This document shows, piece after piece, positions 23,228 through 32,173 of a stretch of 64,000 bases of DNA (positions within the stretch are counted from its first letter, which is position 1; every line of letters starts with the position of its first letter). Where the stretch lies: positions 1 to 64,000 of the forward strand of contig JAHFPN010000001.1 of the NCBI GenBank assembly GCA_023269635.1, in the 5' to 3' direction. The notes under the pieces are model-generated. The model was given only the letters and a program-made list of their open reading frames with translations. It did not search any database and was not told the DNA's origin. Source of the stretch: Hyphomicrobiales bacterium (GTDB lineage Bacteria; Pseudomonadota; Alphaproteobacteria; Rhizobiales; Xanthobacteraceae). A program made the translations under genes and the position numbers.

Positions 23228-24433
23228 TCAGGACGAGAGTCGGCAGCCGGTGCCAGGATCGGCGTAGGCGGTCACCGCGGTCTTGATCAGCGCGTTGGCG
23301 CCGTTCTTGTACTCGCGCAAATAGAAGTTCTGGATTGGATTGTTGGAAGCCGAGAGTTTGAACGGCCCGCGCGGGCTCGCGAACGTCGCCTTGCTCATCG
23401 CCGCGTTGAGCGCGTCACGTTTCGACACGTCGCCGCCGACCGCCTGGAGGCCGACTTCCAGGAGCTGCATCGTGTCCCAGCCCTGGACCGCATAGACGTC
23501 GGCAGCTTTCTTGGTGGCCGCCAAATACGCCGCGCGGAACGCCTTGTTTTCCGGATTGTCGATGTCGTCGGCATAGTGGAGCACGGTCTTGACGCCGTCA
23601 CCGGCGCCGACGATCGCCTGCTCGACGCCGTCGGTGAGGAAGCCCGAGCCCCAGAGCGGAATGTTCGCCTTGAGGTTTGCGGCCGCGTAGTCCTTCACGA
23701 ACTTTGCGGCACCGCCGCCCGCGAAGAACACATACACTGCGTCCGGCTTGATCGACGCGATCTCTGCCAGCGCCGACTGGAATTCTACGTTTGGGAACGG
23801 CACGTCGATGCTCTTCACAATCTGCCCGCCGCCGAGCGCGAAGGTCTCGGCGAAGCCCGCGACGAACTCGTCGCCGGCCGCGTATTTCCACGCGCAGGTG
23901 ACGACCTTCTTGAGGCCCGCCTCCGCCATCGTGCGGCCAGTGGCGAGTCCCACCTGGGTATTGGTGAACGAGGTGCGGAAGATGTTCTTGGCGCACAGGC
24001 TGCGCGTGAGCTGGGTCGCGCCGGCATTGGGGATGATGGTGGTGACGTTTTCCTCGCGCGCGATTTTGCTCATGGCGAGCGCGACGCCCGAGTGGACGCT
24101 GCCGATCAGGATATCGACCTTCTCGCCCTGCACCAGCTTGCTCGCGAGCGCCGGCGCCTTCGGCGGCTCCGACTCGTCGTCGACCTTGACGAACTGGATG
24201 GCGCGGCTGGCGAGCGTTCCGCCCTTCTGTTTCACGTAGAGTTCCATCGCGTTGGTGATGGCCTCGCCGAGCTGGGCGTAGGTGCCGGTATAGGGCAGCA
24301 TGACGCCGACCTTGATCGGCCCTGCTTGCGCGAGTGCGGGCCGCGCGAACGGCAGCGCGATCGAGGCGGCGCCCGCGCCGGCGGCGAGCTCGAGCAGGCG
24401 CCGGCGCGACAGGCCGGACTGAACCTTGGTCAT
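23228..24433 (-). CDS. ABC transporter substrate-binding protein (LivK-like), box-associated
   Basis: Tat-like SRRRLLELAAGAGAASIALPFARPALAQAGPIKVGVMLPYTGTYAQLGEAITNAMELY. Confidence 0.92.
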   Translation of the reverse strand: MTKVQSGLSRRRLLELAAGAGAASIALPFARPALAQAGPIKVGVMLPYTGTYAQLGEAITNAMELYVKQKGGTLASRAIQFVKVDDESEPPKAPALASKLVQGEKVDILIGSVHSGVALAMSKIAREENVTTIIPNAGATQLTRSLCAKNIFRTSFTNTQVGLATGRTMAEAGLKKVVTCAWKYAAGDEFVAGFAETFALGGGQIVKSIDVPFPNVEFQSALAEIASIKPDAVYVFFAGGGAAKFVKDYAAANLKANIPLWGSGFLTDGVEQAIVGAGDGVKTVLHYADDIDNPENKAFRAAYLAATKKAADVYAVQGWDTMQLLEVGLQAVGGDVSKRDALNAAMSKATFASPRGPFKLSASNNPIQNFYLREYKNGANALIKTAVTAYADPGTGCRLSS

Positions 24434-24612
24434 GAATTCCTCCCTGATGCCGCGTTGAGCGCGGCCCGTTTAGCGATGCAGTATATTACCTGCGCCCCGC
24501 CGGGCAAGGATGGGCGAGCGGCAGGCGGACCGCGTCTTGCAACGGATTCTCAACAAGCGCCGCTGCAGTATAGTTCTGAAATGGACCGGCGATTTGCTCC
24601 GGCCGTTGCATT

Positions 24613-25179
24613 TTACTTGAGCGGGACAGCATTCGGTCGCGACGATCGGTCGAGCTCGCGCAACGCGTCGAGCATCAGCTTGCGTTTTTCGGGCCCGATT
24701 TTCTCCGCCAATTGCGTTTCATGCAATGCCGCAAGGCTCTTGATGCGCTTGAGGCTCTTCTGGCCGTCGCGCGTCAGCACCAGGGCATGCGACCGGCGAT
24801 CCTGCTGCGATGCCAGACGCCGGATCAGGCCGCGCTGCTCCAGGAGATCCAGGAGCCGCACCAGCCGCGCCCGTTCGATCCCGAGAAAATCGGCGAGGTC
24901 GGCTTGCGACAGCCCGGGATTGGCCACGATGATGGCGAGTACCGAATATTGCGCCGGCCGGATATCGACGCTCGCGAGCGTCCGCACGAAGTCCTGAAAG
25001 ATCCAAAGCTGAAGCCGCCGTACGAAATAGCCGAGGTGAGTGTTCAAAACGCCGAGATCGAGCGCATTCACCTTGTGCTTACGCACGCGTTCCGCGCGGC
25101 GGAAGGGTGCCGGCTCGGACTCCTGAATGGGCGCTCTCGTTGCGGGCTGTCGATCGGACACAGGCTGGCCTCGCGGCAA
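24613..25179 (-). CDS. MarR family transcriptional regulator
   Basis: PAQYSVLAIIVANPGLSQADLADFLGIERARLVRLLDLLEQRGLIRRLASQQDRRSHALVLTRDG. Confidence 0.9.
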   Translation of the reverse strand: MPRGQPVSDRQPATRAPIQESEPAPFRRAERVRKHKVNALDLGVLNTHLGYFVRRLQLWIFQDFVRTLASVDIRPAQYSVLAIIVANPGLSQADLADFLGIERARLVRLLDLLEQRGLIRRLASQQDRRSHALVLTRDGQKSLKRIKSLAALHETQLAEKIGPEKRKLMLDALRELDRSSRPNAVPLK

Positions 25180-25218
25180 ATCGAAGGCCTTACAGGGGCT
25201 CTCCAGCGGACATTGTTC

Positions 25219-25244
25219 TTGACGATATCAATTGTCCACGTCAA
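25219..25244. promoter_or_regulatory. Candidate MarR operator TTGACG-N14-CGTCAA
   Basis: Inverted repeat in the MarR/SBP divergent intergenic region. Confidence 0.35.
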
Positions 25245-25398
25245 CAATAAATCAGAAGTCTTCGAGCGCGAGGGAACCGGGGTAACCTCGCAATCACGAC
25301 GCCGTCCGTCGCTCACGGCGATGGAATCGTCGCCTCGCGCCTGTGAGACCAACGAGCATGGTGGCGGCAGATCGCCATCAAGGTTCAGGGAGGATGAG

Positions 25399-26658
25399 AT
25401 GAGTCACAAAACCCACCAACGTCCGGCGCGCGCGGGCGCCCGCGTAACGCGCCGCACCTTCACGGCCGGCCTCGGCGCGGCCGGCCTCCTCGCCGGCACC
25501 GCACCGTTCGGCATCGTCCGCTCGCAAGGCGCGCCCTTGAAGGTCGGCGTGTTGTTGCCGCGCTCGGGGGTTCAGGCCGGCATCGGTCAGGACTGCCAGC
25601 GCGGCGTCGATGTTACGCCGGGGATTCTCAAGGACCTGGGCCTGCCGAATCTCGCGATCATGAACGGCGATACGGAGTCGAATGTCGAAGTCGCACGCGC
25701 GCGGGCCGAACGGCTGATCGGCGAGGGCGCGCAGCTCCTGGTCGGCGCCTTCGATTCCGGCCAGAGCACCGCGATCGCCCAGGTGGCCGAGCAGAAAGGC
25801 ATCCCGTACGTCATCAACATCGCCGCCGCCCCGCCGATCACCGAGCAGGGCTACAAGTTCGTGTTCCGCAATTTCCCGACCGCGCCGATGATCCTCGGCG
25901 ATGCGTTCGCGAACCAGAAAGAGGTGTTCGAGATCGCGGGTGCCGCGCCGAAAACGGTCGTGTTCATGCACGTGAACGACACCTTCGGCACCGCGATGCA
26001 GCAGGGCATCGGCGCGGTGATGCCGCGCTTCAACATGCCCTACAAGATCGTCGAAACGATCGCCTACGACCCGACCGCGCGCGATCTCTAGGTCGAGGTC
26101 TCCAAGGCCAAGGCCACCGGCGCCGAAGCGTTGCTCATGGTCAGCCGGCTCAATGACGCGATCCTGATCACCCGCGAACTGGTCAAGCAGCGCTGGTCGC
26201 CGATGGCCATCCTCAGCATGGGTCCGGGCTGGTACGAGGATCAGTATCTGAATAGCCTCGGCAAATTGTCCGATGGTCCGATGAGCTTCGTGCCCTGGTA
26301 TGACCCAAACAAGAAGCTGAGCAAGCAGCTCGAAGCCGCGCTCGCCAAAGTGCATCCGGGCGCCAACCTCAATACCAACCACATCTATACGTTCGAGGCG
26401 TTGCTGGTCGCCGCGGATGCCTACAAGCGGGCTGGCTCGGCCGACCCCAAGGCGCTCGCCGACGCCATCCGCAAGACCAACATCACCGACAATGTGAGCG
26501 TCGGCCCGGGCATCCAGTTCAACGAGAAGGGCCAGAACGACAAGCTAAAGAACTCGGCGATCCAGAATCGCGGCGGCAAGCTCGTCACCGTCGCGCCGAA
26601 GACCGCGTCCAATGCCAAGCCCCAATTGCCGATGACGCCGTACGACAAGCGCGGCTGA
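25399..26658 (+). pseudogene. ABC transporter substrate-binding protein interrupted by an in-frame TAG at 26089-26091
   Basis: ORF ending DPTARDL* is followed in the same frame by VEVSKAKATGAEALLMVSRLNDAILITREL...; both halves needed for a full SBP; Tat-like RRTFTAG signal. Confidence 0.85.
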
Positions 26659-26676
26659 TCCTGTCTCGGCCGATCC

Positions 26677-26704
26677 TGCTCCGGCCGCGTCCGCGGCCGG
26701 AGCA
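26677..26704. other. Stem-loop TGCTCCGGCCGCG-TC-CGCGGCCGGAGCA
   Basis: Perfect 13-nt inverted repeat between interrupted SBP and livH. Confidence 0.7.
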
Positions 26705-26724
26705 TCGCTTCCGAGGACAGCTCG

Positions 26725-27597
26725 GTGCCCGCGGAAATTTATCTGAACGTCGCCGTCAGCGGCCTTCTTACCGGCCTCGTCTACGGCCTGATGGCGCTCG
26801 GTCTCTCGGTCATCTTCGGCGTGGTGCGCGTCGTCAATTTCGCGCACGGCGAGATGATGACGATCGCGATGTACATCGCGGTGACGCTGTTCGCCGCGCT
26901 CAAGCTCGATCCGCTGGTGATGATGGTGCCGATCGCGGCCGTCCTGTTCGCGCTCGGCTATGCGATGCAGGCCGGCTTGATCAATCCGTTCATCACCCGG
27001 CCCGAGCACAGCCAGTTCATGCTCCTGATCGCGGTCGCGATCATCCTCGTGAACGGGCTGCTCATCATCTTCGGGCCGGACGCACGCTCGGTGCAGACTT
27101 CTTACTCGTTCGACAGCTTCCTAATCGGTCCGTTGATCGTGGACGCCACCAAAGCCTATGCGGGCGCCGCCGCCATCGCGGTCGCGATCGCGCTGTTCGC
27201 GTTCTTCCGCTTCAACCGGATCGGCAAGGCGATCCGCGCCTGCGCCGACAACTACATGGGGGCGCTCGTGGTCGGCCTCGACGTCAAGCGTCTCTATGCC
27301 TTGACCTTCGGCATCGGTGCGGCGTGCGTAGGCGCCGCCGGCGCGATGCTGTCCCTGGTCATCGACGTGACGCCGGCGATCGGCCCCGCCTATACCCTGC
27401 TCGCGTTCGTGATCGTGATCACCGGCGGCCTCGGCTCGATGCCGGGCGCGCTGCTGGGCGGGGTGCTGATCGGGTTGACCGAGGCGCTCGCCGGCCTGTT
27501 CTTCACGCCCTCGGCGAAGACCATGTTCGCGTTCGGGATCCTCGTCCTCGTCCTTCTGTTCCGGCCCCAAGGCATTCTCGGCAGGAGGCAGGCATGA
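26725..27597 (+). CDS. livH: ABC transporter permease (LivH-like)
   Basis: GTG start; LPVYGLMALGLSVIFGVVRVVNFAHGEMMTIAMY-type LivH sequence. Confidence 0.92.
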   Translation: MPAEIYLNVAVSGLLTGLVYGLMALGLSVIFGVVRVVNFAHGEMMTIAMYIAVTLFAALKLDPLVMMVPIAAVLFALGYAMQAGLINPFITRPEHSQFMLLIAVAIILVNGLLIIFGPDARSVQTSYSFDSFLIGPLIVDATKAYAGAAAIAVAIALFAFFRFNRIGKAIRACADNYMGALVVGLDVKRLYALTFGIGAACVGAAGAMLSLVIDVTPAIGPAYTLLAFVIVITGGLGSMPGALLGGVLIGLTEALAGLFFTPSAKTMFAFGILVLVLLFRPQGILGRRQA

Positions 27598-28613
27598 TCG
27601 GCCGCCTGGTCGAAGGCACGCCGCGCCGCGGTTTGGTCCTGCTCGCGGTGCTGCTCATGGCGTTTCTGGCCGCGCCGCTGGTCGCGAACGACTACATGCT
27701 CACGGTCCTCATTCTCATTCTTTATTTCTCCTATACCGGCCAGGCCTGGAACATCATGATGGGCTTTGCCGGCCAGCTTTCGCTCGGGCATGCGCTCTAT
27801 GTCGGCCTCGGCGGATATGCGGCCGCCGCGCTCTACTTCCATTTCGGGATCGGCCCGTGGCTGAGCCTGCCGCTCGCAGTCGCGGTCGCGGCCGCGGCCG
27901 GCGCGATCCTCGGGTTCCTCGCGTTTCGCTTCGGCGTCGCCGGCGTCTATTTCGCCATTCTCACGATCGCATTCGCCGAGTTCGCCCGCGTCGGCTTCGA
28001 TCATTTCACGTGGGTCGGCGGCTCCGCCGGCTTGTTCTTGCCGGTCGCGAACTACACGCGGAACGATCTTTGGACGCTGCGCGGCAATCCCACCATGTTC
28101 TACTACGTCATCCTGGCGATGACCGTCGCCGCCTTCGTCCTGTGCCACCTCTTGCTGCGAAGCCGTGCCGGCTATTGCTGGCAGGCGATCCGCGAGGACG
28201 AGGAGGCGGCGCGCGCTCTCGGCATCAACACTTTCCGCTACAAGATGTACGCGGTGGTGCTCTCCGCCGGGATGACCGCCTTCGCGGGCGTGTTCTTCGC
28301 GTTCTATTACAACAATCTGTTTCCCGAGCAGGTGTTCAGCATCTCGCGCTCGATCGAGCTGATCCTCGGACCGATCATCGGCGGCGTCGGGACGCTGGTG
28401 GGGCCGATCATCGGCGCCTTCCTGATCACCGGCCTCGCCGAAAGCCTGCGCGAGGTGATGCATGCGCTCGGCGTGGACGTGCCCGGACTGAAGCAGGTGT
28501 TCTACGGGCTTTGTCTCTTGGCGGTGGTGATGTTCCTGCCGGACGGCATCTGGCCGCCGCTCTCCCGCGCGCTCGGGCTCGACCGCGATTCCTCCCGCGG
28601 GCAGGGGACTTGA
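27594..28613 (+). CDS. livM: ABC transporter permease (LivM-like)
   Basis: ATGA overlap with livH; FAGQLSLGHALYVGLGGYAAAALY, IREDEEAARALGINTFRYKMYAVVLSAGMTAFAG. Confidence 0.92.
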   Translation: MIGRLVEGTPRRGLVLLAVLLMAFLAAPLVANDYMLTVLILILYFSYTGQAWNIMMGFAGQLSLGHALYVGLGGYAAAALYFHFGIGPWLSLPLAVAVAAAAGAILGFLAFRFGVAGVYFAILTIAFAEFARVGFDHFTWVGGSAGLFLPVANYTRNDLWTLRGNPTMFYYVILAMTVAAFVLCHLLLRSRAGYCWQAIREDEEAARALGINTFRYKMYAVVLSAGMTAFAGVFFAFYYNNLFPEQVFSISRSIELILGPIIGGVGTLVGPIIGAFLITGLAESLREVMHALGVDVPGLKQVFYGLCLLAVVMFLPDGIWPPLSRALGLDRDSSRGQGT

Positions 28614-28614
28614 G

Positions 28615-29340
28615 ATGCCCGCGCTCCTGGAAGTCGAAGGACTATCCAAGAATTTCAGCGGCTTGCGCGCGGTCCAGGACGTGAGCTTCGCCGTGCCCGC
28701 GGGCGCCATCGTGGCCCTGATCGGCCCGAACGGCGCCGGCAAGACCACCTGCTTCAACATGATCGCCGGCGTCTACCGCCCGGATGCCGGCGCCGTGCGC
28801 CTGAACGGTGAGCGCATCGACGGCCGGCGCGCGGACCAGATCTGTCGCGCCGGTGTCGGCCGCACCTTCCAGCTGGTGAAGCCGTTCGCCGGGCTTTCCG
28901 TGCTCGATAACGTGATCGTCGGGGCGCTCAATGCCAGCCGCACCATGGCCGAAGCGCGGACCCAAGCCGAAGCCATGCTCGACCTGCTCGGGCTTGCGCC
29001 CAAGCGCGCGCTGCCGGCGGCCTCGCTCACGCTCGCCGAGCGCAAGCGGCTCGAGGTCGCGCGCGCGTTGGCGACACGGCCGCGAATGCTCCTGCTCGAC
29101 GAGGTGATGGCCGGCCTGCGTCCGACCGAGATCGATCAGATGGTCAAGCTCTTGCGCGACCTCAATTCCGCGCGCGGCCTTACCATCCTCCTGATCGAGC
29201 ACGTGATGCGCGCGGTCATGGCGCTTTCCCTGCGCGTGATCGTCATGCACCACGGCCAGGTGATCGCCGCCGGCACGCCGGACGAGATTGCGCGCGATCC
29301 CGCGGTGCTCGAATGCTACCTGGGCGAGGAAGCGCTGTGA
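28615..29340 (+). CDS. livG: ABC transporter ATP-binding protein (LivG-like)
   Basis: IGPNGAGKTTCFNMIAGVYRPDAG, LTLAERKRLEVARALATRPRMLLLDEVMAGLRP. Confidence 0.93.
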   Translation: MPALLEVEGLSKNFSGLRAVQDVSFAVPAGAIVALIGPNGAGKTTCFNMIAGVYRPDAGAVRLNGERIDGRRADQICRAGVGRTFQLVKPFAGLSVLDNVIVGALNASRTMAEARTQAEAMLDLLGLAPKRALPAASLTLAERKRLEVARALATRPRMLLLDEVMAGLRPTEIDQMVKLLRDLNSARGLTILLIEHVMRAVMALSLRVIVMHHGQVIAAGTPDEIARDPAVLECYLGEEAL

Positions 29341-30044
29341 TCCTGGAGATCGAGAATCTCGAGCTCTATTACGGCGACGCCCAGGCGCTCGACCGGGTTT
29401 CGTTCGCGGTCGAGGAGGGCGAGCTGATCGCGATCGTGGGCGCGAACGGCGCCGGCAAGTCGAGCCTCATTCACACGATCGCCGGAATCGTGACCCCGCG
29501 TAGCGGCCGAATTCGATTCCGCGGCACAGACATTACCGGCCAGCCGACCCATATCACCTGCAATCTCGGCATCGGCCAGGTCGCCGAAGGCCGGCAGATT
29601 TTTCCCTCGCTCACGGTGATGGAGAACCTGGAGATGGGGGCTTTGTTGCCGCGCGCGCGCGGCAAGATGAGGGAGTCGATCGCGCAAGTTTTCGAATTGT
29701 TCCCGCGGCTCGCGGAGCGGAAAAGCCAGATCGCCGGCACCATGTCCGGCGGCGAGCAGCAGATGCTCGCGATCGGCCGCTGCCTGATGGGGCGGCCGGA
29801 ACTGATCATGTTCGACGAGCCCTCGCTCGGCCTCGCGCCCGCCCTGGTGCAGGAGTTGTTCAAGACCATCCGCGCGCTCAATCGGCGCGGCCTCACGATC
29901 ATTCTGGTCGAGCAAAACGTCGCGGTTTCGCTGAAGCTCGCGAGCCATGCCTATGTGCTGGAGAACGGACGCATCGTGATGAGCGGCAGCGGTCCGGAGC
30001 TGCTCAATGACGATCGTATCCGGAACGCATATCTCGGAATTTGA
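29337..30044 (+). CDS. livF: ABC transporter ATP-binding protein (LivF-like)
   Basis: GTG at 29337 overlapping livG stop; VGANGAGKSSLIHTIAG, MSGGEQQMLAIGRCLMGRPELIMFDEPSLGLAP. Confidence 0.92.
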   Translation: MILEIENLELYYGDAQALDRVSFAVEEGELIAIVGANGAGKSSLIHTIAGIVTPRSGRIRFRGTDITGQPTHITCNLGIGQVAEGRQIFPSLTVMENLEMGALLPRARGKMRESIAQVFELFPRLAERKSQIAGTMSGGEQQMLAIGRCLMGRPELIMFDEPSLGLAPALVQELFKTIRALNRRGLTIILVEQNVAVSLKLASHAYVLENGRIVMSGSGPELLNDDRIRNAYLGI

Positions 30045-30053
30045 CGTGTCGTC

Positions 30054-31907
30054 ATGAATGCGAGCAGGCCGCCGTTCGCCGAGATCGAGTTCGCGCCGCC
30101 GCTGGTGGAGCGGCGCGACCTCGGCGGCGGGGCTTTCGAGCTGTTCTCGCCGGTGCCGCTCGGCGCCTATGCGCCGAGCCTCGCTCATATGCTGCGCGAA
30201 CGCGCGGCGAAGCATCTGGACCGCGAATTCCTCGCTGAGCGCGATGGGTCGGGAACCTGGCGCCGGCTCACCTATGCGGGAGCGAGCCGCCAGGCCGATG
30301 CGATCGCGCAAGCGCTGCTCGACCGTGGGTGCCGTCCGGATCGCCCGCTGATGATCCTGTCCGGCAACGCGATCGACCATGCGCTGCTTACGCTCGGCGC
30401 CTATGTGGCCGGCGTCCCGGCGGTGCCGGTCTCGGTCGCGTATTCCTTGATGAGCCAGGACCACGAGAAGCTGAAATACATTTTCGCCGCGATCCGCCCG
30501 CGCGTGGTCTACGCCAGCCACGGCAAGACCTTCGCCAAGGCGCTGGCCGCGCTCGATCTAAAAGATGTCGAGCTGATCGTCGGCGCCGAGCCGCCCGAAG
30601 GCGTACGCGCAGGAACCCTGTCCAACCTTGTCGCCACGACGCCCACGCCGGCGGTGGAACAAGCATTCGCGCAGGTGAATCCGGATACGGTCGCCAAGAT
30701 CCTCTTCACCTCCGGCTCCACGGGAGCGCCGAAGGGCGTGATCAACACGCATCGGATGATGTGCTCGAACCAGACCATGGTCGAGCAAACCTGGAAGTTC
30801 GTGAAAACGGTGCCGGTCGTGCTGGTCGACTGGCTGCCCTGGAACCATACCTTCGGCGGCAATCACAACTTCAATCTGGTGCTGGCGCAGGGCGGCACGC
30901 TCTATATCGACGCCGGCCGGCCGGCGCCGAACCTGATCGAGCACACGGTCAAGAATCTCTCCGAAATCTCGCCGACCATCTATTTCAACGTGCCCGCCGG
31001 CTACAGCATGCTGCTGCCGTATCTGGAGAAGGACGGGCGGCTGGCGAAGAATTTCTTCGCCGAGCTCAGGCTCATCTTCTATGCCGGCGCCGCGCTCTCG
31101 CAGGACTTGTGGGACCGGCTCGAGGCGCTCTCGATCCGGGTCACCGGCCGCCGCGTGCCGATGATCTCGAGTTGGGGCTCGACCGAGACCTCGCCGGTCG
31201 CGACCTCGGGCCATCGCATCATCGAGCAAGCGGGAGTGATCGGCCTGCCGCCGCCCGGCGTCACGCTGAAATTCGTGCCCGCCGGCGGCAAGCTCGAAGT
31301 TCGCGTCCGCGGGCCCAACGTATTTCCCGGCTATTGGGGACGGCCAGACCTCACGAAAGAGGCCTTCGACGAGGACGGCTTCTATCGAATCGGCGACGCT
31401 GCGCGCCTGCTGGATCCCGCGGACCCTTCCAAGGGCGTCGTCTTCGACGGGCGGGTGGCGGAGGATTTCAAGCTTTCGACCGGCACCTGGGTGCATGCCG
31501 GCATGCTGCGCATCGCCGCGCTCGCGGCGGCGGCGCCGGTTCTGCAAGACGCGGTGGTTTCGGGCCACGACCGGGAACAGATCGGCCTCTTGGCCTGGCC
31601 GAGTCTCGCCGGCATGAAGCAGGTCTGCGCCGACGTCTCGCGCCACGACGATCCGGCCAAGCTGATCGGCGCGCGCGAGGTGCGGACGCACATCCGCGCG
31701 GGCATCGCGGCCCACAACGCGCGGCAGACCGGGTCTTCGACCATGATCCGGCGCGTATTGCTCTTGGCCGAGCCGCCTTCGATCGACGCCAACGAGATCA
31801 CCGACAAGGGCTATATCAACCAGCGCGCCGTGCTGGCGCGGCGGCAAGCGCTGGTCGAACGGCTTCATGCCGATCCGGCGGGCGCTGAAGTGATTGTGAT
31901 CGATTGA
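30054..31907 (+). CDS. Feruloyl-CoA synthase-like acyl-CoA ligase
   Basis: 617-aa AMP-binding enzyme: ILFTSGSTGAPKGVINTHRMMCSNQTM, SVAYSLMSQDHEKLKYIFAAIRPRVVYAS; 9-nt gap to livF. Confidence 0.85.
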   Translation: MNASRPPFAEIEFAPPLVERRDLGGGAFELFSPVPLGAYAPSLAHMLRERAAKHLDREFLAERDGSGTWRRLTYAGASRQADAIAQALLDRGCRPDRPLMILSGNAIDHALLTLGAYVAGVPAVPVSVAYSLMSQDHEKLKYIFAAIRPRVVYASHGKTFAKALAALDLKDVELIVGAEPPEGVRAGTLSNLVATTPTPAVEQAFAQVNPDTVAKILFTSGSTGAPKGVINTHRMMCSNQTMVEQTWKFVKTVPVVLVDWLPWNHTFGGNHNFNLVLAQGGTLYIDAGRPAPNLIEHTVKNLSEISPTIYFNVPAGYSMLLPYLEKDGRLAKNFFAELRLIFYAGAALSQDLWDRLEALSIRVTGRRVPMISSWGSTETSPVATSGHRIIEQAGVIGLPPPGVTLKFVPAGGKLEVRVRGPNVFPGYWGRPDLTKEAFDEDGFYRIGDAARLLDPADPSKGVVFDGRVAEDFKLSTGTWVHAGMLRIAALAAAAPVLQDAVVSGHDREQIGLLAWPSLAGMKQVCADVSRHDDPAKLIGAREVRTHIRAGIAAHNARQTGSSTMIRRVLLLAEPPSIDANEITDKGYINQRAVLARRQALVERLHADPAGAEVIVID

Positions 31908-31958
31908 TGGGCCGATGGCCGCGCGAGTTTCGCCAATGATGGGCCAACGCCGGAAACC

Positions 31959-31987
31959 GCCCGGCTCCCGCGGCCGGGCCCAATTTT
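31959..31987 (+). terminator. Possible Rho-independent terminator
   Basis: GCCCGGC-TCCCGCG-GCCGGGC followed by CCAATTTT, 50 nt after ligase stop. Confidence 0.45.
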
Positions 31988-32173
31988 GCAGAAATTTCAA
32001 GGCTTGGAGTGGGCAGGGTCGCTGCGCCGCAGGCTTCATTCACACGAATGTGGGGGTAGCCCCCGCCCGGACCGAGGCATAAGATTACTCAACAAGCTCA
32101 GACCGAGCGTCGGTTGTGAGCTCTTAAGCGTAGGGGAACAACCGCGCTTCAATTTCCCGAGGGAGGACCATTG

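Noticed and set aside
25219-25231. TTGAC-GAT-ATCAA as a further FNR box
   Set aside because: Half-sites are spaced by 3 not 4 nt; better explained as part of the larger TTGACG-N14-CGTCAA palindrome.
27390-28760. 456-aa minus-strand ORF opposite LivH/LivM
   Set aside because: Antisense shadow ORF; the plus strand encodes recognisable permeases.
32049-32067. GGGGG-TAG-CCCCC mini-hairpin upstream of the livK-like gene
   Set aside because: Short 5-bp stem with a 3-nt loop, likely chance in GC-rich intergenic DNA; no supporting context.
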